From the NCBI GenBank assembly GCA_902651635.1, contig CACRSC010000004.1:1-21526 (forward strand): a stretch of DNA of 21,526 bases, given 5' to 3'. Position 1 is the stretch's first letter. Every line of letters begins with the position of its first letter. Source of the DNA: Mastigamoeba balamuthi (lineage: Eukaryota; Evosea; Mastigamoebida; Mastigamoebidae). Made by a program: the position numbers and the translations under genes. This document shows, in pieces, positions 1 through 8,707 of the stretch. The notes under the pieces are model-generated. The model made no database searches, was not told the origin of the DNA, and saw nothing but the letters and a program-made list of their open reading frames with translations.

Positions 1-416
1 TGCGCAGCGATGTTCTCGTAGGCCCTCGAGCTGAACTGCATCACGGACCACTCGGTTATCGACGCGCCGATGAAGACGCCAGTACGCGTTCCAGCAACGC
101 TGCTGAGCTTGAGGCCCGCGTCTTGGAAGGCGTGGACTGTGGTCTCGAGAGCGAGGCGCTGGTGTGGGTCCATGCGGTCGGCCTCGACGTCGCTGATGCC
201 GAAGAAGCGTGCGTCAAAGTCCTCGAGGTTGTCGATGGTCCCCATCCGCCTGCGCTCGTCGTCGAGCGACGCCGCGTCCCAGCGCGTGCCTGGCACGGGA
301 GCGCGCATGGCGTCGAGGCCGCCGAGCAGCGCCTGGTGGAAGCTGGCCGCGTCGTCGTGGCCCCCTGGCAGGCGGCACCCGATGCCGATGATGGCGACTG
401 TAGAAGTTGTGGACAT
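1..416 (-). CDS. Type I polyketide synthase, N-terminal ketosynthase part (copy 1, runs off the left edge)
   Basis: Reading leftward from an ATG at 416-414, the frame is open for about 138 codons to the window edge. It begins MSTTSTVAIIGIGCRLPGG, the standard start of a beta-ketoacyl synthase domain, and continues with the FFGIS and MDPHQR signatures of polyketide synthase ketosynthases. The active-site Cys and His residues lie outside the window. The family carries out decarboxylative Claisen condensations that extend an acyl chain on an acyl carrier protein, in the cytosol. It is nearly identical in its first 85 codons to the gene at 20160-21526, which faces the opposite way. It keeps the usual DPHQR sequence where the other copy has DPHHR. 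The start was chosen because the homology to the second copy begins at this methionine. The family assignment is secure; the product is unknown. Confidence 0.9.
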   Translation of the reverse strand, partial: MSTTSTVAIIGIGCRLPGGHDDAASFHQALLGGLDAMRAPVPGTRWDAASLDDERRRMGTIDNLEDFDARFFGISDVEADRMDPHQRLALETTVHAFQDAGLKLSSVAGTRTGVFIGASITEWSVMQFSSRAYENIAA

Positions 417-1608
417 GGTGTGGGCCTGATGAGTTCTCACTACCGGGAGATGGATGTATGTATGGGTTTCTATTGTTTGATGACGACTGTGTTGTAACCG
501 CTTTTTCAGGCCCACACTGGTGGCGGTTGGGATGTCATATGGATGGAAAAATCGGAGCTGCCCCGGAAGTGGTCAACCTGTAGCTGGCACATCCTGTTCT
601 CTGCATGCCAGCGCCCAGATGCTGGAGCATCTGTATCAGGACCGACCTGTCTTTTCCGTCATTTTTCTGCAGGACGCCACAAAACCACAGTTTTCCCCAC
701 AATTTATTTGATTATCAACGGAATGGCGTGAGAAGCCAAGTGATGCGAAGAGAAAACTGTGTCTATCGCGCCCTGTTCTGCTGCGCTGTCGGGGAATCTG
801 TCCTTCCATTTGGCCTGTCGCACTCATGGCTCGCCAGTGGCTCCTGGCAGGCGGCTGTGCCGCAGGATGGCGCGGAACTGGGTCTTCCGGTCCATCACGG
901 ATGACTCCATCCCAAGGTTTTGTGGCTTCCCAGGGCTACATATTTGCCCGCACCCAGGGTACATACCGCTCCTCGTTTTCCCACGTTCACGAGGTTCAAT
1001 GTTCTTTGTGGGCATCCTCTGAGGAGGGATTTCGTATCGGTTTGTGCCTGGTCTTGACGGAACCAGTCCTGTCCGTCCCTGAAGCAGAGGCCATTGAGGG
1101 TCCAGCACCCCCCACACACCCAGTGACTGTGTCGTATAGGGGGATGGGAAAGCTCTGGGCATGCCCGGGGCAAGCGGGTAAGACGGACTATCCGAAAGAG
1201 TGATGAGAAAACGAGGATTCGACAGGCCACCGTGGTGCGAGTGGTGTGATCGGATGGTACCAGAACGACATAGAACTGTCGCGGATACGATTGTGCGCAT
1301 GGATGGTGAAGCCCGTCTGGGTGCCGTGGGTGTGGGTCTTGGCTTGGATTCCCTCCATCGGCCCTTTTTTTCTTACGTTTTTCATACTGTACGAATAACA
1401 TACCCCGAGGGTTGCCAAGACACAGCCAATGGTTGCCCAAGGCAAGCGCTGCCCTACGGTACAGCAGGCAGGACAGCGGCACAGAGGGCCAGCGGCAGCA
1501 GCGGTGGCAAGCAAAAGGGATGTGATACCGGATGTTCTTTAGTTGCTGCAGGGGTTGGAGGTGTTGTTTCCGCAGTGGATGTGAGCTGTGTGGGTGCATG
1601 GGCCTGAC
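417..1608. other. Intergenic region between polyketide synthase copy 1 and the elongase 3' end
   Basis: About 1.2 kb without a recognisable gene. It should hold the promoter and 5' UTR of polyketide synthase copy 1 and the 3' flank of the elongase gene, both on the minus strand. Several overlapping open frames exist, the longest about 234 codons on the minus strand at 895-1599, but none shows family signatures, low-complexity bias typical of real proteins, or plausible splicing. The base composition is less GC-rich than the flanking genes. The sequence just upstream of the start does not resemble that upstream of the second polyketide synthase copy. Confidence 0.6.
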
Positions 1609-2759
1609 TTAGTCGCTCTTCTTGGCGACGGCGGCGTCCTTCCTGGGCGCCTTCCTGCCCCTCATGTACTCGCGCACGTAGAACTCGACAAAGAGCGAGA
1701 TCAGCACGATGTTGAGCACGACAGAGAGCTGCACGGGGAACTCCTCGCCCTTGCAGCTGTCGGTCTTGAGCAGGTGCAGGTGCTGGAACGACAGGGCCAG
1801 GCCGGTCACCAGCTGCACGATCTGCGCCGTCGTCAGGTGCCTCTTCCAGCTCACGTGGATCTTGCGGTCGCACTGGAAGTAGTACCTGGTTGCCCCCCGC
1901 GCGCCACACCGCGGTTAGTCTGTGCGTCATCGCAGGCATTTCGCCGGAGATTCGCGATCGACCGCCAGAGGGCGATCCGCGCGATATCTCCCGCGGCGGT
2001 GTGGCGGGTGATTCGGGTTTGGTGAAAGGGGGGGTGTTGTGTTGGGTTGTTGCCTGCGCACCAGTACATGAACGTGTGGATGAGGCTGTTGAGGACGACC
2101 ATCCACATGAGCATCAGGGTGCCCGAGCGCACCCAGAGGAAGGTGACGATGGGCATGCCCGCGTGGTGGTAGAGGTGCAGCGTGCCGAGGTTCTTCCTCG
2201 TCAGCGCCAGGAACACCGTGTCGGCCAGCTCCACAAACTTGCTCACGTAGTACACGTACCCCGCGAACCCCAGCAGCCCCGTCATCGCCCTGCCGTCGGC
2301 GTCGCACACCTGTGCCACGTCATCAGCAAGGACTGTCCGCACAGGGGGGGCCCGCAGGGCGCAGGCAGGAAAACGGGGCCAAGAAAGGGCCCTCGGATGA
2401 CTAGGCCGTGGAAAAAAAAGAAATAAAGGAACGGCGGGGCGGAGCGGGAGGGGCGGGCGCACGAGGTACTTGGGGCCCTGGTAGACGAGGCGCTGGACGA
2501 GGACGACGAAGGCGGCGAGGAACGTGAGGAACGAGAGGACGGTGATGAGGATGTTGTAGGTCATCGTGACGGCGCGCATGTTGATGGCCTCCTTGCGGGC
2601 GCGGGCCCAGCGCGAGAGCAGCAGCACCGCGGGCACGTACACGGCGCTCGCGGTCGCCGGCACCCAGATGCTCTGCGAGAGCGGCAGCCCCGCGTGCCAC
2701 TCGAAGTTGTCGACCCACTCCACGACGCCGTTCACCAGCTGCTGTGCCATCGCCGCCAT
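1609..2759 (-). CDS. Very-long-chain fatty acid elongase (ELO/ELOVL family, 3-ketoacyl-CoA synthase)
   Basis: Three exons (2759-2463, 2309-2062, 1885-1609) join in phase to give 273 residues, a normal ELO length. The product condenses malonyl-CoA with a long-chain acyl-CoA in the ER membrane. All ELO signatures are visible: KFVELADTVF, the catalytic LHLYHH histidine box, NSLIHTFMYWYY (formed across intron 2) and TTAQIVQLV. Several hydrophobic segments fit the multi-pass fold. The C-terminus ends KKSD, matching the dilysine KKxx ER-retrieval signal. Both introns use GTGCGC donors (2462 and 2061) and end in CAG. The first of two candidate methionines (2759 and 2750) was chosen. Substrate chain length and saturation cannot be read from the sequence. 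Confidence is high because the exon joins recreate conserved motifs exactly. Confidence 0.95.
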
Positions 2760-3158
2760 CCCGCTCGCTCCTCTCTGGTGGTCCCCTCTCTCCTAACGGG
2801 CACAAAACGAACTGCTGCAAAAAAGGCGCACAAAAGAGAAAAAAGGCGCCGGCTCTGACGTCACGGCACGGCGGATCCACCGTGCCCGCGCGGGGGGGAG
2901 GCGAAGATCTCTCTGCCCCCCACAGCCTTGGGGCGATCTTTCCTGATGAATACACGCCGCTCGTTATATTTGTCGCCGCAGCGGAAAAGAAATCCAGCAC
3001 GAGGGACTACCGCCCCCCGAAAATGAACACCAAAACCCTCTCAGGCGACGCTGTTGTTTGAAGTCCTGTTTCCGCGGTTTCCCCTGCGGTTCCCGCACGC
3101 GGGTCCGCCGTTTCTCAGCGGTTCTCAGGGCAAGCGGCGGGGCTGGCGCCCCCCTCAT
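2760..3158. other. Intergenic region between elongase start and Eaf6 3' end
   Basis: About 400 bp holding the presumed elongase promoter and the 3' flank of the Eaf6-like gene. GC-rich, with short A-runs near 2818-2845. No tRNA, coding exon or clear core-promoter element could be identified. Confidence 0.5.
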
Positions 3159-3809
3159 TCAGTCCGAGTCGTCCATGTCGGAGCCCTCGTCCGAGTCGTC
3201 CTCGTCGTCGTCGGACGAGGCTGCGGCCGCGCGGTGCTGCTGGCCGGCGATCGCTGCCTGCCGCCTGGGCCTCCCGACCGACTTCTTGCTCCGGCCCGTC
3301 TTCTCCGACCTCCCTGCTGTCGCGGCCCGCCCACCTTAGGTCAGGGGCCGTACGGTGGCGGGTCTCTCACCTCCTTCCAGTGCCTGCTGCTCAACACCAG
3401 GGGAGGGACACGTTAGCGGGAAAGACACTCACACACTGACAGATATTTCCGGAAAAGTGGGAGATATGCGGGAAATATCTTACGCGGGCGTGCGCATTGA
3501 GCGGGCTCGTGCTGGAGGACCCAGAGAAAATGCGGTCTTGCTCTCTGACACCCTTCCTTCCCTGCCCCTTGCCCTTGGACCCGAGATAACCGTCGTAGCC
3601 CCTGCGCTGCGGTCAGCGCCGCGGCGCGCGGGGAAAATATCGGAGGGAAGATACTACTTGACGATATTCGCGGTGCTGTTGTCCTCGAGGTACTTGCCCT
3701 CGAGCTCGTAGATCTGGCGCTCGAGCTTGGCCAGGTGGCTTTCGAGATCGGCCTTGTGGGCCATCAGCGCCTGCAGGCTGTCCTGCGTCTGCTGCGCTTG
3801 CTGCGCCAT
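3159..3809 (-). CDS. EAF6: Eaf6/MEAF6-like subunit of histone acetyltransferase complexes
   Basis: Four exons (3809-3658, 3601-3484, 3386-3371, 3334-3159) give about 153 residues. Exon 1 carries a coiled coil with the Eaf6 signature LAKLERQIYELEGKYLED. Exon 2 supplies the conserved continuation with KGYDGYL and EQDRIFSGSSS, matching the NIIRGW...RLFS block of Eaf6/MEAF6. In other eukaryotes this protein is a small nuclear subunit of NuA4, HBO1 and MOZ/MORF acetyltransferase complexes. The C-terminal exon adds a basic SKKSVGRPRRQ segment, which looks like an AT-hook, and an acidic Ser/Asp tail ending SDMDDSD. The donors are GTAGTA, GTAAGA and GTGAGA. The 16-nt third exon could start at 3389, 3386 or 3383 without changing phase. 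An upstream in-frame ATG at 3881 would add 24 residues; 3809 was preferred because the family has a short N-terminus. Confidence 0.85.
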
Positions 3810-4045
3810 AAGCGCGCGGAATACCTGAATAAAATCTTCGAAAAGATATTCCTCCCTATCAATGAGGACATCAATTGACAATCAGCCCAGCAATACTGTC
3901 CTTCAAAAGCACGATCTGACACAAATGTAAGAAACAATGCGGCGTAGATTGATTCAAAGCTAGAAATGTGCTGTATGCTGTGTGCTGTGCAGTGTGAGGT
4001 GAGTGTCAATAAAATCAAAGTGGTAGTAGTGCAGGTGGCATTCCC
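3810..4045. other. Short intergenic region between Eaf6-like and kinase genes
   Basis: 236 bp between the 3' end of the kinase gene and the start of the Eaf6-like gene, both minus strand. It must contain the Eaf6-like promoter and the kinase 3' UTR. It is markedly more AT-rich than its surroundings. No further element was recognised. Confidence 0.5.
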
Positions 4046-6069
4046 TCAGATGGTCACTGGGATCTTCTTGAGCGCCCACAGAACTGCGCAGTCGTCAGAC
4101 AGAAGAAAATTGCCAAGGTGGTCGCACCGGGTATGTTGAGCATAAAGAGCACCAGGAACTTAATGACCGTGCAGAACGCCGCATGACGGGAGTCCTCCCG
4201 GCTCTCCTTGCCGCGAGGCGAGGGTGAGGGGCTGATCTCGCCTCGGAGCGGCGTCAGCTTGGCAGCTACGACGATCTCGGGCGACAGGTACGAGCAGTTG
4301 CGGCGCAGGTGCCTGATCGGCGTGTACGTCTTCTGGCCGAACGAGCTCAGCTTCTGGCAGGCCACCGCCGCGTTCATGGCGACCCTGAGGTTGCGCCTCG
4401 CGTTGAACGACGCGAACCCACGCAACGGCGAGGAGAGCTCCCTATCCGCCAGGCGAGCCTGCGCATCGCCATGCGGTCAGCCCAGCCAGTATACCAGCAC
4501 GGGTGAGCCAGGCAAGGCGTACAGTGAGCCATCTGTGGCTGCTGACCTCCTGCGCGGTGAGGCGGTACGCGGGGTTGGCCACGAGGAGGTGCGCGATCAG
4601 GTTCTGGGCCTCCTGCGCGCTCATGTGAGGACGCACCGACACGAGACGGACGGGCACGGACCTGCGAGACGGAGGACCAGGCGTCGTCGGGGAACTGGAA
4701 CGTGGCGTTGAGGGTGTCGCGCTTCCACGAGTCGTCCATCGAGGTGGGCGGAGTGAAGGGCAGAGAGCCACTCAGCCTGATTTGCCAGTGGCGTGAGACG
4801 GGCGAGCGGTGCGGCGCAGCGGCACGCACAGCACGTAGATGATGACGCCCAGAGACCAGAGGTCGCACTCCTTTCCGTAGGGCGCGGGTGCGGTGGCGCA
4901 CTTGAGGATCTCCGGGGCTGCGCGTTTGCACCGCGTCCGCGGACAAAAACCGAAATGTAAGGATAAAACCCCGAAAACCGCTTGGGCCTCACCGAGGTAG
5001 CAGGGAGTGCCCACGAACTGCGTGAGCTCGTCGCGGTCGTCGACGTGGCAGCCCAGGTCGAAGTCGACGATCTTGATGACCGCGTCGTCCCCGCTGTCTG
5101 CCAGCAGCAGGTTCTCGAGCTGCGAGCCGCTGTCAGTTGCTGCACAGCAGGAAAAAAACTACGGGTCGAGCGTTGCGTGCCTTGAGGTCGCCTGCACAGA
5201 GCGCCGAGAGGGAGGGGTCTCGAGTGAGCGGGCGCGTGGAGGGGGGCTGAGCGAGCGGGGCGCACGGTGTATGACGCCGCGCGAGTGCATGTAGGCGACG
5301 GCGCTCGTGAGCTGCTGCGCGATGCGGCGGGCGCGGCTCTCGCTGTAGTGCTCCGCGTGGCTCAGCTTGTCCAGCAGGTTGCCCCCCTTGCACCTGCGCG
5401 CGGGGCGGACGGCTGTCAGCTGCGGTGTGCACGTATCGACCAAAGAGGAGCGACGGGGGAGGTGCACAGCGACAGAGGGGCCGCAACCTCCCCGTTCGAG
5501 CACTCAGCCCACGAGAAATTGGGACCCTAGGGGCGAAGTAGGGGGGGAGACGCACAGCTCCATGCTGAGGTAGACCTTGCCGGGCGTCTCGAGCACCTCG
5601 TACAGCTTCACGACTAGGCCGGCCCCCCGCAGTGTGAGGGATGCCCAGAACTGACTGGCCACACCGCGTGGCCTGCAGGTTTCCTGCGCAGGTGGGGGAA
5701 AGCGGAGGGCGCACTGTTGGGGTGGTCCAGCTTGCGCCAGCAGTGCAGGTACGCGCTCAGCTGCGCGGGGGTCAGCTGGTCGGGCCGCATCGCCTTGAGC
5801 GCGCACTCGCAGCCGTCCGCGAGCCGCGTGGCGCGGTAGACCTCGCCAAAGGCGCCCCTAAAATAACCGCAGTCGAAGACCGCCCACCGCAGGGGCCCAC
5901 GGGGCCGCCCACACAAGACATAAGGCCACCGGCGTAAGGAAACAGCCGACGGGGCGCATAAATAGGGGCACGGGGGAAGTGGGCGGGGGGTGCGCAGCTG
6001 TCCGAGGAGGTCCCTGTGCGTGTCGAAGCGGTAGAGCGAGGAGATGGGGAGGCCCGCGTGCTTCGCCAT
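4046..6069 (-). CDS. CaMK-like Ser/Thr kinase with atypical DFD motif, calmodulin-type tail and C-terminal hydrophobic anchor
   Basis: Eleven exons (6069-5996, 5857-5715, 5613-5556, 5393-5266, 5191-5181, 5119-4993, 4917-4830, 4776-4662, 4612-4523, 4458-4128, 4083-4046) join in phase into about 400 residues. Exon joins recreate HPNIVKLYEVL, HRDLKLENLLL (residues 134-144), APE (181-183) and CDLWSLGVIIYVL, a canonical CaMK-group catalytic domain. The ATP lysine is K46. Two oddities stand out: the DFG motif reads DFD (157-159), and a Tyr occupies the expected alpha-C glutamate position by spacing from HPN. The glycine loop is short. After the kinase domain, FASFNARRNLRVAM (about 293-306) matches the FNARRKL autoinhibitory/calmodulin-binding helix of CaMK relatives. 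The last 25 residues are strongly hydrophobic and end in a KK-containing tail, suggesting a tail anchor. Intron 5 precedes nothing unusual except that exon 5 is only 11 nt. Introns 1 and 5 fit GC-AG. Exon 1's end is the least certain boundary. Confidence 0.88.
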
Positions 6070-6264
6070 GGCGGAAAAGGTGCACAGGAAGCGGGTCTGG
6101 CGGGGGCCTTCTGTTGCTGGCGGGTGCGCTCGTTCGGGGGTGACTCTGGGTTTATTTTTTTCTCGTCGTCCGATCCCTCTGCTGTGCCTTTTCGACTTCG
6201 GTAGCCGCAGAAGAAAAAGTGCCCAACAGCAAGATACGGGCGAACAAGATTTTGTGGGAAAGTG

Positions 6265-6269
6265 AAAAA
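6265..6269 (-). terminator. RNA polymerase III T5 terminator of tRNA-Glu
   Basis: Five A residues on the plus strand give TTTTT on the transcribed strand, one base past the 3' end of the tRNA gene. This is the expected position and form of a pol III terminator. Confidence 0.8.
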
Positions 6270-6270
6270 G

Positions 6271-6342
6271 TTCCGAAGCCGGGAATCGAACCCGGGGCAA
6301 GCAGGTGAGAGCCGCTTATGTTACCAACTACACCACTTCGGA
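6271..6342 (-). tRNA. tRNA-Glu (anticodon CUC)
   Basis: The 72-nt minus-strand sequence folds as a standard type I tRNA. The acceptor stem is TCCGAAG/CTTCGGA with discriminator A. The D arm is GTGT/ACAT, closed by one wobble pair. The anticodon stem is AGCGG/CTGCT with loop CTCTCAC, giving anticodon CTC (Glu). The T arm is CCGGG-TTCGATT-CCCGG. There is no intron and no encoded CCA. The internal B box GGTTCGATTCC is perfect. A T5 terminator follows at once. The gene lies between the start of the kinase gene and the 3' end of the SURF6 gene. Confidence 0.96.
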
Positions 6343-6558
6343 TTGATACAGAGAGTAAGTCCCGATTTCTGCGTGTCTTGAACTTCTGACCACCAGACCA
6401 CATGCTGGTTTTGAAACTGTTGAGGACAACGTGCCCTTTCCTGTCGTCTGTTTGACGGGTTGACCGTAGTTCCACCATTGCGGGTTTTGTCCAGACATAG
6501 CAAATGACCACAGAAGCCCAACAGACATCAGCGAAGCGTTCAAGAGGAATGTCTTCAT
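6328..6558 (-). CDS. Short ORF with signal-peptide-like start, unrecognised (doubtful)
   Basis: A 76-codon frame begins MKTFLLNASLMSVGLLWSFA, a basic residue plus hydrophobic core like a signal peptide, followed by SGQNPQWWNYGQP. It is not recognised. Its codons have many A or T third positions, unlike the strongly GC3-biased neighbours. Its stop lies inside the tRNA-Glu gene, which argues against a normal mRNA of this extent. It may be a chance frame, a remnant of foreign sequence, or the first exon of a longer unplaced gene. The rest of the 6343-6645 gap shows no other gene. Confidence 0.2.
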   Translation of the reverse strand: MKTFLLNASLMSVGLLWSFAMSGQNPQWWNYGQPVKQTTGKGTLSSTVSKPACGLVVRSSRHAEIGTYSLYQSEVV

Positions 6559-6645
6559 TTGTGTTAAGCGCTTTTACCAACGAACGACCTGTCAATCCGC
6601 CAGGGCCCAGCACAGCGGGGGCGTGCGCGGCGGGGGCTCGTCCGC

Positions 6646-8200
6646 CTACGAGTTGATGAAGCTCTTCTTCTTGCCCTCGAACCCTGGCCTGTGCGTCTTC
6701 TTCTGTTGCTTTTGCTTGCGCCCGAACTTGCGGTCCTTGCGCGTCTCTGAGCGGTCGTGCAGGTGTTGTGTGCGCGCCTCCTGTCGCGCGCGCTGCGCCT
6801 CGGCGACCTGGCGGTTGCGCTCCTCCCACTTGGCAGCGCTCTTCTTGCGGCGCGTCTCCTCGCGCTTGAGCTTCTTCTTCAGCAGGCGCGGGTCGTCGAG
6901 CACCTTCTCTCCCGTGCTCCTCTTGAGCGCCGCGTCCCACTGCACGCTGCTGTCCTCCTTGGCCCTGTTCTTGTCCCTGACGGCCTTGTCGAGCTGCGCG
7001 CGCAGCGAGGGCTTCTGCTTCTTGTTGCCGCGGTTCTTGACGAGGTACGAGGGCACGGGCTTGCCAGTGCTGTAGTCAAACGTCGAGAACTGCGTGCGGC
7101 CGTCGGACGAGCTGCCGGCGCCGTCCTCGCCCTCGCTCTCGCCCGACTCGTCGTCGTCCTCGTCGTCATCGTCGTCGTCGGCGCCGCTCTCGGCGTCCTC
7201 CCCGTCGCTGCCGTCCTCGAGGCTCAGGCTCGGCGACGGCGACGCTATCCCGCGCTGCCGTGCAACGTCAGTCCCGCATCGTCGTCACTTTGCCCTCGCG
7301 CAGGCATTCGGGCACATGCACGCACGCTGCCCCCTGCCTCCCCCCCGTGGGGGCCCAGCCAGCGGCGGGGTGTCGCGAACCTTGCGGCGCTCGTTGAGCT
7401 CGGCGACCTTGCGCTGGAGCTCCTCGATCGGCTTCTTCTTCCTGACCTCGGTCGTGGCCTCTGCCTGCCCCTTGGCCGCGTGCGGTATCGCCACGTCGGC
7501 CTGCGACTTGTCCTGCAGAGATATCCACCCCCAGCCGGGCGAGCGCATCAGAACCACCCCTCGCGCAGCACCCGCCACCCCTCGCCGCCCGCGAGTGAGC
7601 CGAGCGAGAGCCGCGTACCTTCTTTGCCTGCTGCAGCTCAGCGACGGTCTTGCGCGGGGCCTCGGGGTCGAACTGTACGGCGCAGCAGCGCAAGCCACCG
7701 GTGAGTACACGACGACTGCACGGCAACGGGAGGGACACAGGGGCGCGACGGGCGAGGAGAGGGGGGGAGGGAGGGGCGAAGACGAACGCGAGTGCGCTTA
7801 GCGGCGCGCTTGGCCTCCTTGGTGGCGGCGAGCTCGGTGGCCGAGCGCTTTCGCTGCTTGCGGCGCCACTCCTCAGGCGTCATGTCCTCGTGCGCCACGT
7901 AGAGCTCCGCGGGGATCATCTCGACCTTCTCCTCGAACCCTGGTCGCAGCCCCCCCTCGTGAGCGGCTGCTGTGCGGCCGGTAGCAGGGAGGGGGGATAC
8001 AGAGCACGACAGGTGCAGGAGCACAGGCAAAGAGCAACAGACAGGCAGAGAAGGAGCACAGGGAGAAAAGGGAGGGAAGGGAGCGGGAGACAGAGAAGAG
8101 CGGGGGTGGGAGGGGGTCGCAGGGGGCCCGGCTCACATTCGAGGTGCGACTTGATGGAGTCCGTGAGGGTCGACGAGGGCTTCTTCGACGAGTCCGCCAT
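6646..8200 (-). CDS. SURF6: SURF6/Rrp14 family nucleolar ribosome-biogenesis protein
   Basis: Five exons (8200-8137, 7939-7788, 7672-7619, 7512-7381, 7254-6646) give 336 residues in phase. The N-terminal join creates HLEWFEEKVEMIPAELYV, matching the short conserved N-terminal segment of SURF6 proteins. The middle is Lys/Arg-rich and contains an acidic Asp/Glu stretch. The C-terminal third holds the SURF6 domain: the segment around KRSTGEKVLDDPRLLKKKLK, then KWEERNRQVAEAQ and the closing RPGFEGKKK. Family members act in the nucleolus on early 60S/40S pre-rRNA processing. The start at 8200 is the only suitable ATG, and the protein ends SFINS before TAG. Donors are GTGAGC, GTTCGT, GTACGC and GTTCGC. 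The end of exon 2 is the least certain boundary because a nearby alternative cannot be excluded. Confidence 0.9.
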
Positions 8201-8707
8201 CGCTGCGCCAAGATGCTGAGCTCACCCCGCGCGAATCGGCCGAAAAAGGATGATTGCGTCATCAAAAGATTCGAGTGTCAGAATATCAGGATATCTTTAT
8301 CAACCAATCACCCGGTGGCCGGCGTGCCTCTGGCCTCCTCGTACGATGCCGATATGATCCTCGACACAAAGTCTCATGAAGGAGAGCACAAGAGACTTTG
8401 GCCACGGCAAAGGAAATATCTATTTCATTCCCGGGTCTCTTTTCCTTTTTCACCGCCAGTTCTGCTCCTGTCTCCGACACACGTGGCGCTCTCCGAACGA
8501 TATTCACGAAGCAGAACCAAATCGAAATCGAACTCGACACGTCCTCCTCTACGTCCGGATTCCCCCATCCATCGGCACCTCGGCCAGGATCTCCACGTGG
8601 TGGCTCGCATAGCACAAGAGCTAATTTCCGTTTCCTGGTCTCCATATTGGTCTGGATACAGCGATTTTACTCGTTTGCAGAATCAAATAGCTGCGGGTTC
8701 GCCACCA
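8201..8707. promoter_or_regulatory. Divergent intergenic region between SURF6 and the TKL pseudokinase
   Basis: About 500 bp between two genes transcribed away from each other, so it should contain both promoters. It is more AT-rich than the genes and carries several GATAT/ATATC pieces: near 8281-8296 (AATATC, ATATC), 8350 (GATATG), 8417 (AATATC) and 8500 (CGATATTC). The plus-strand start codon lies in GCCACCAATGCC, close to a Kozak context. The promoter role is inferred from gene orientation only. Confidence 0.5.

Noticed and set aside
895-1599. 234-codon minus-strand open frame in the first intergenic region
   Set aside because: No recognisable domain and Cys/His/Pro/Arg-rich random-looking composition; not supported as a gene.
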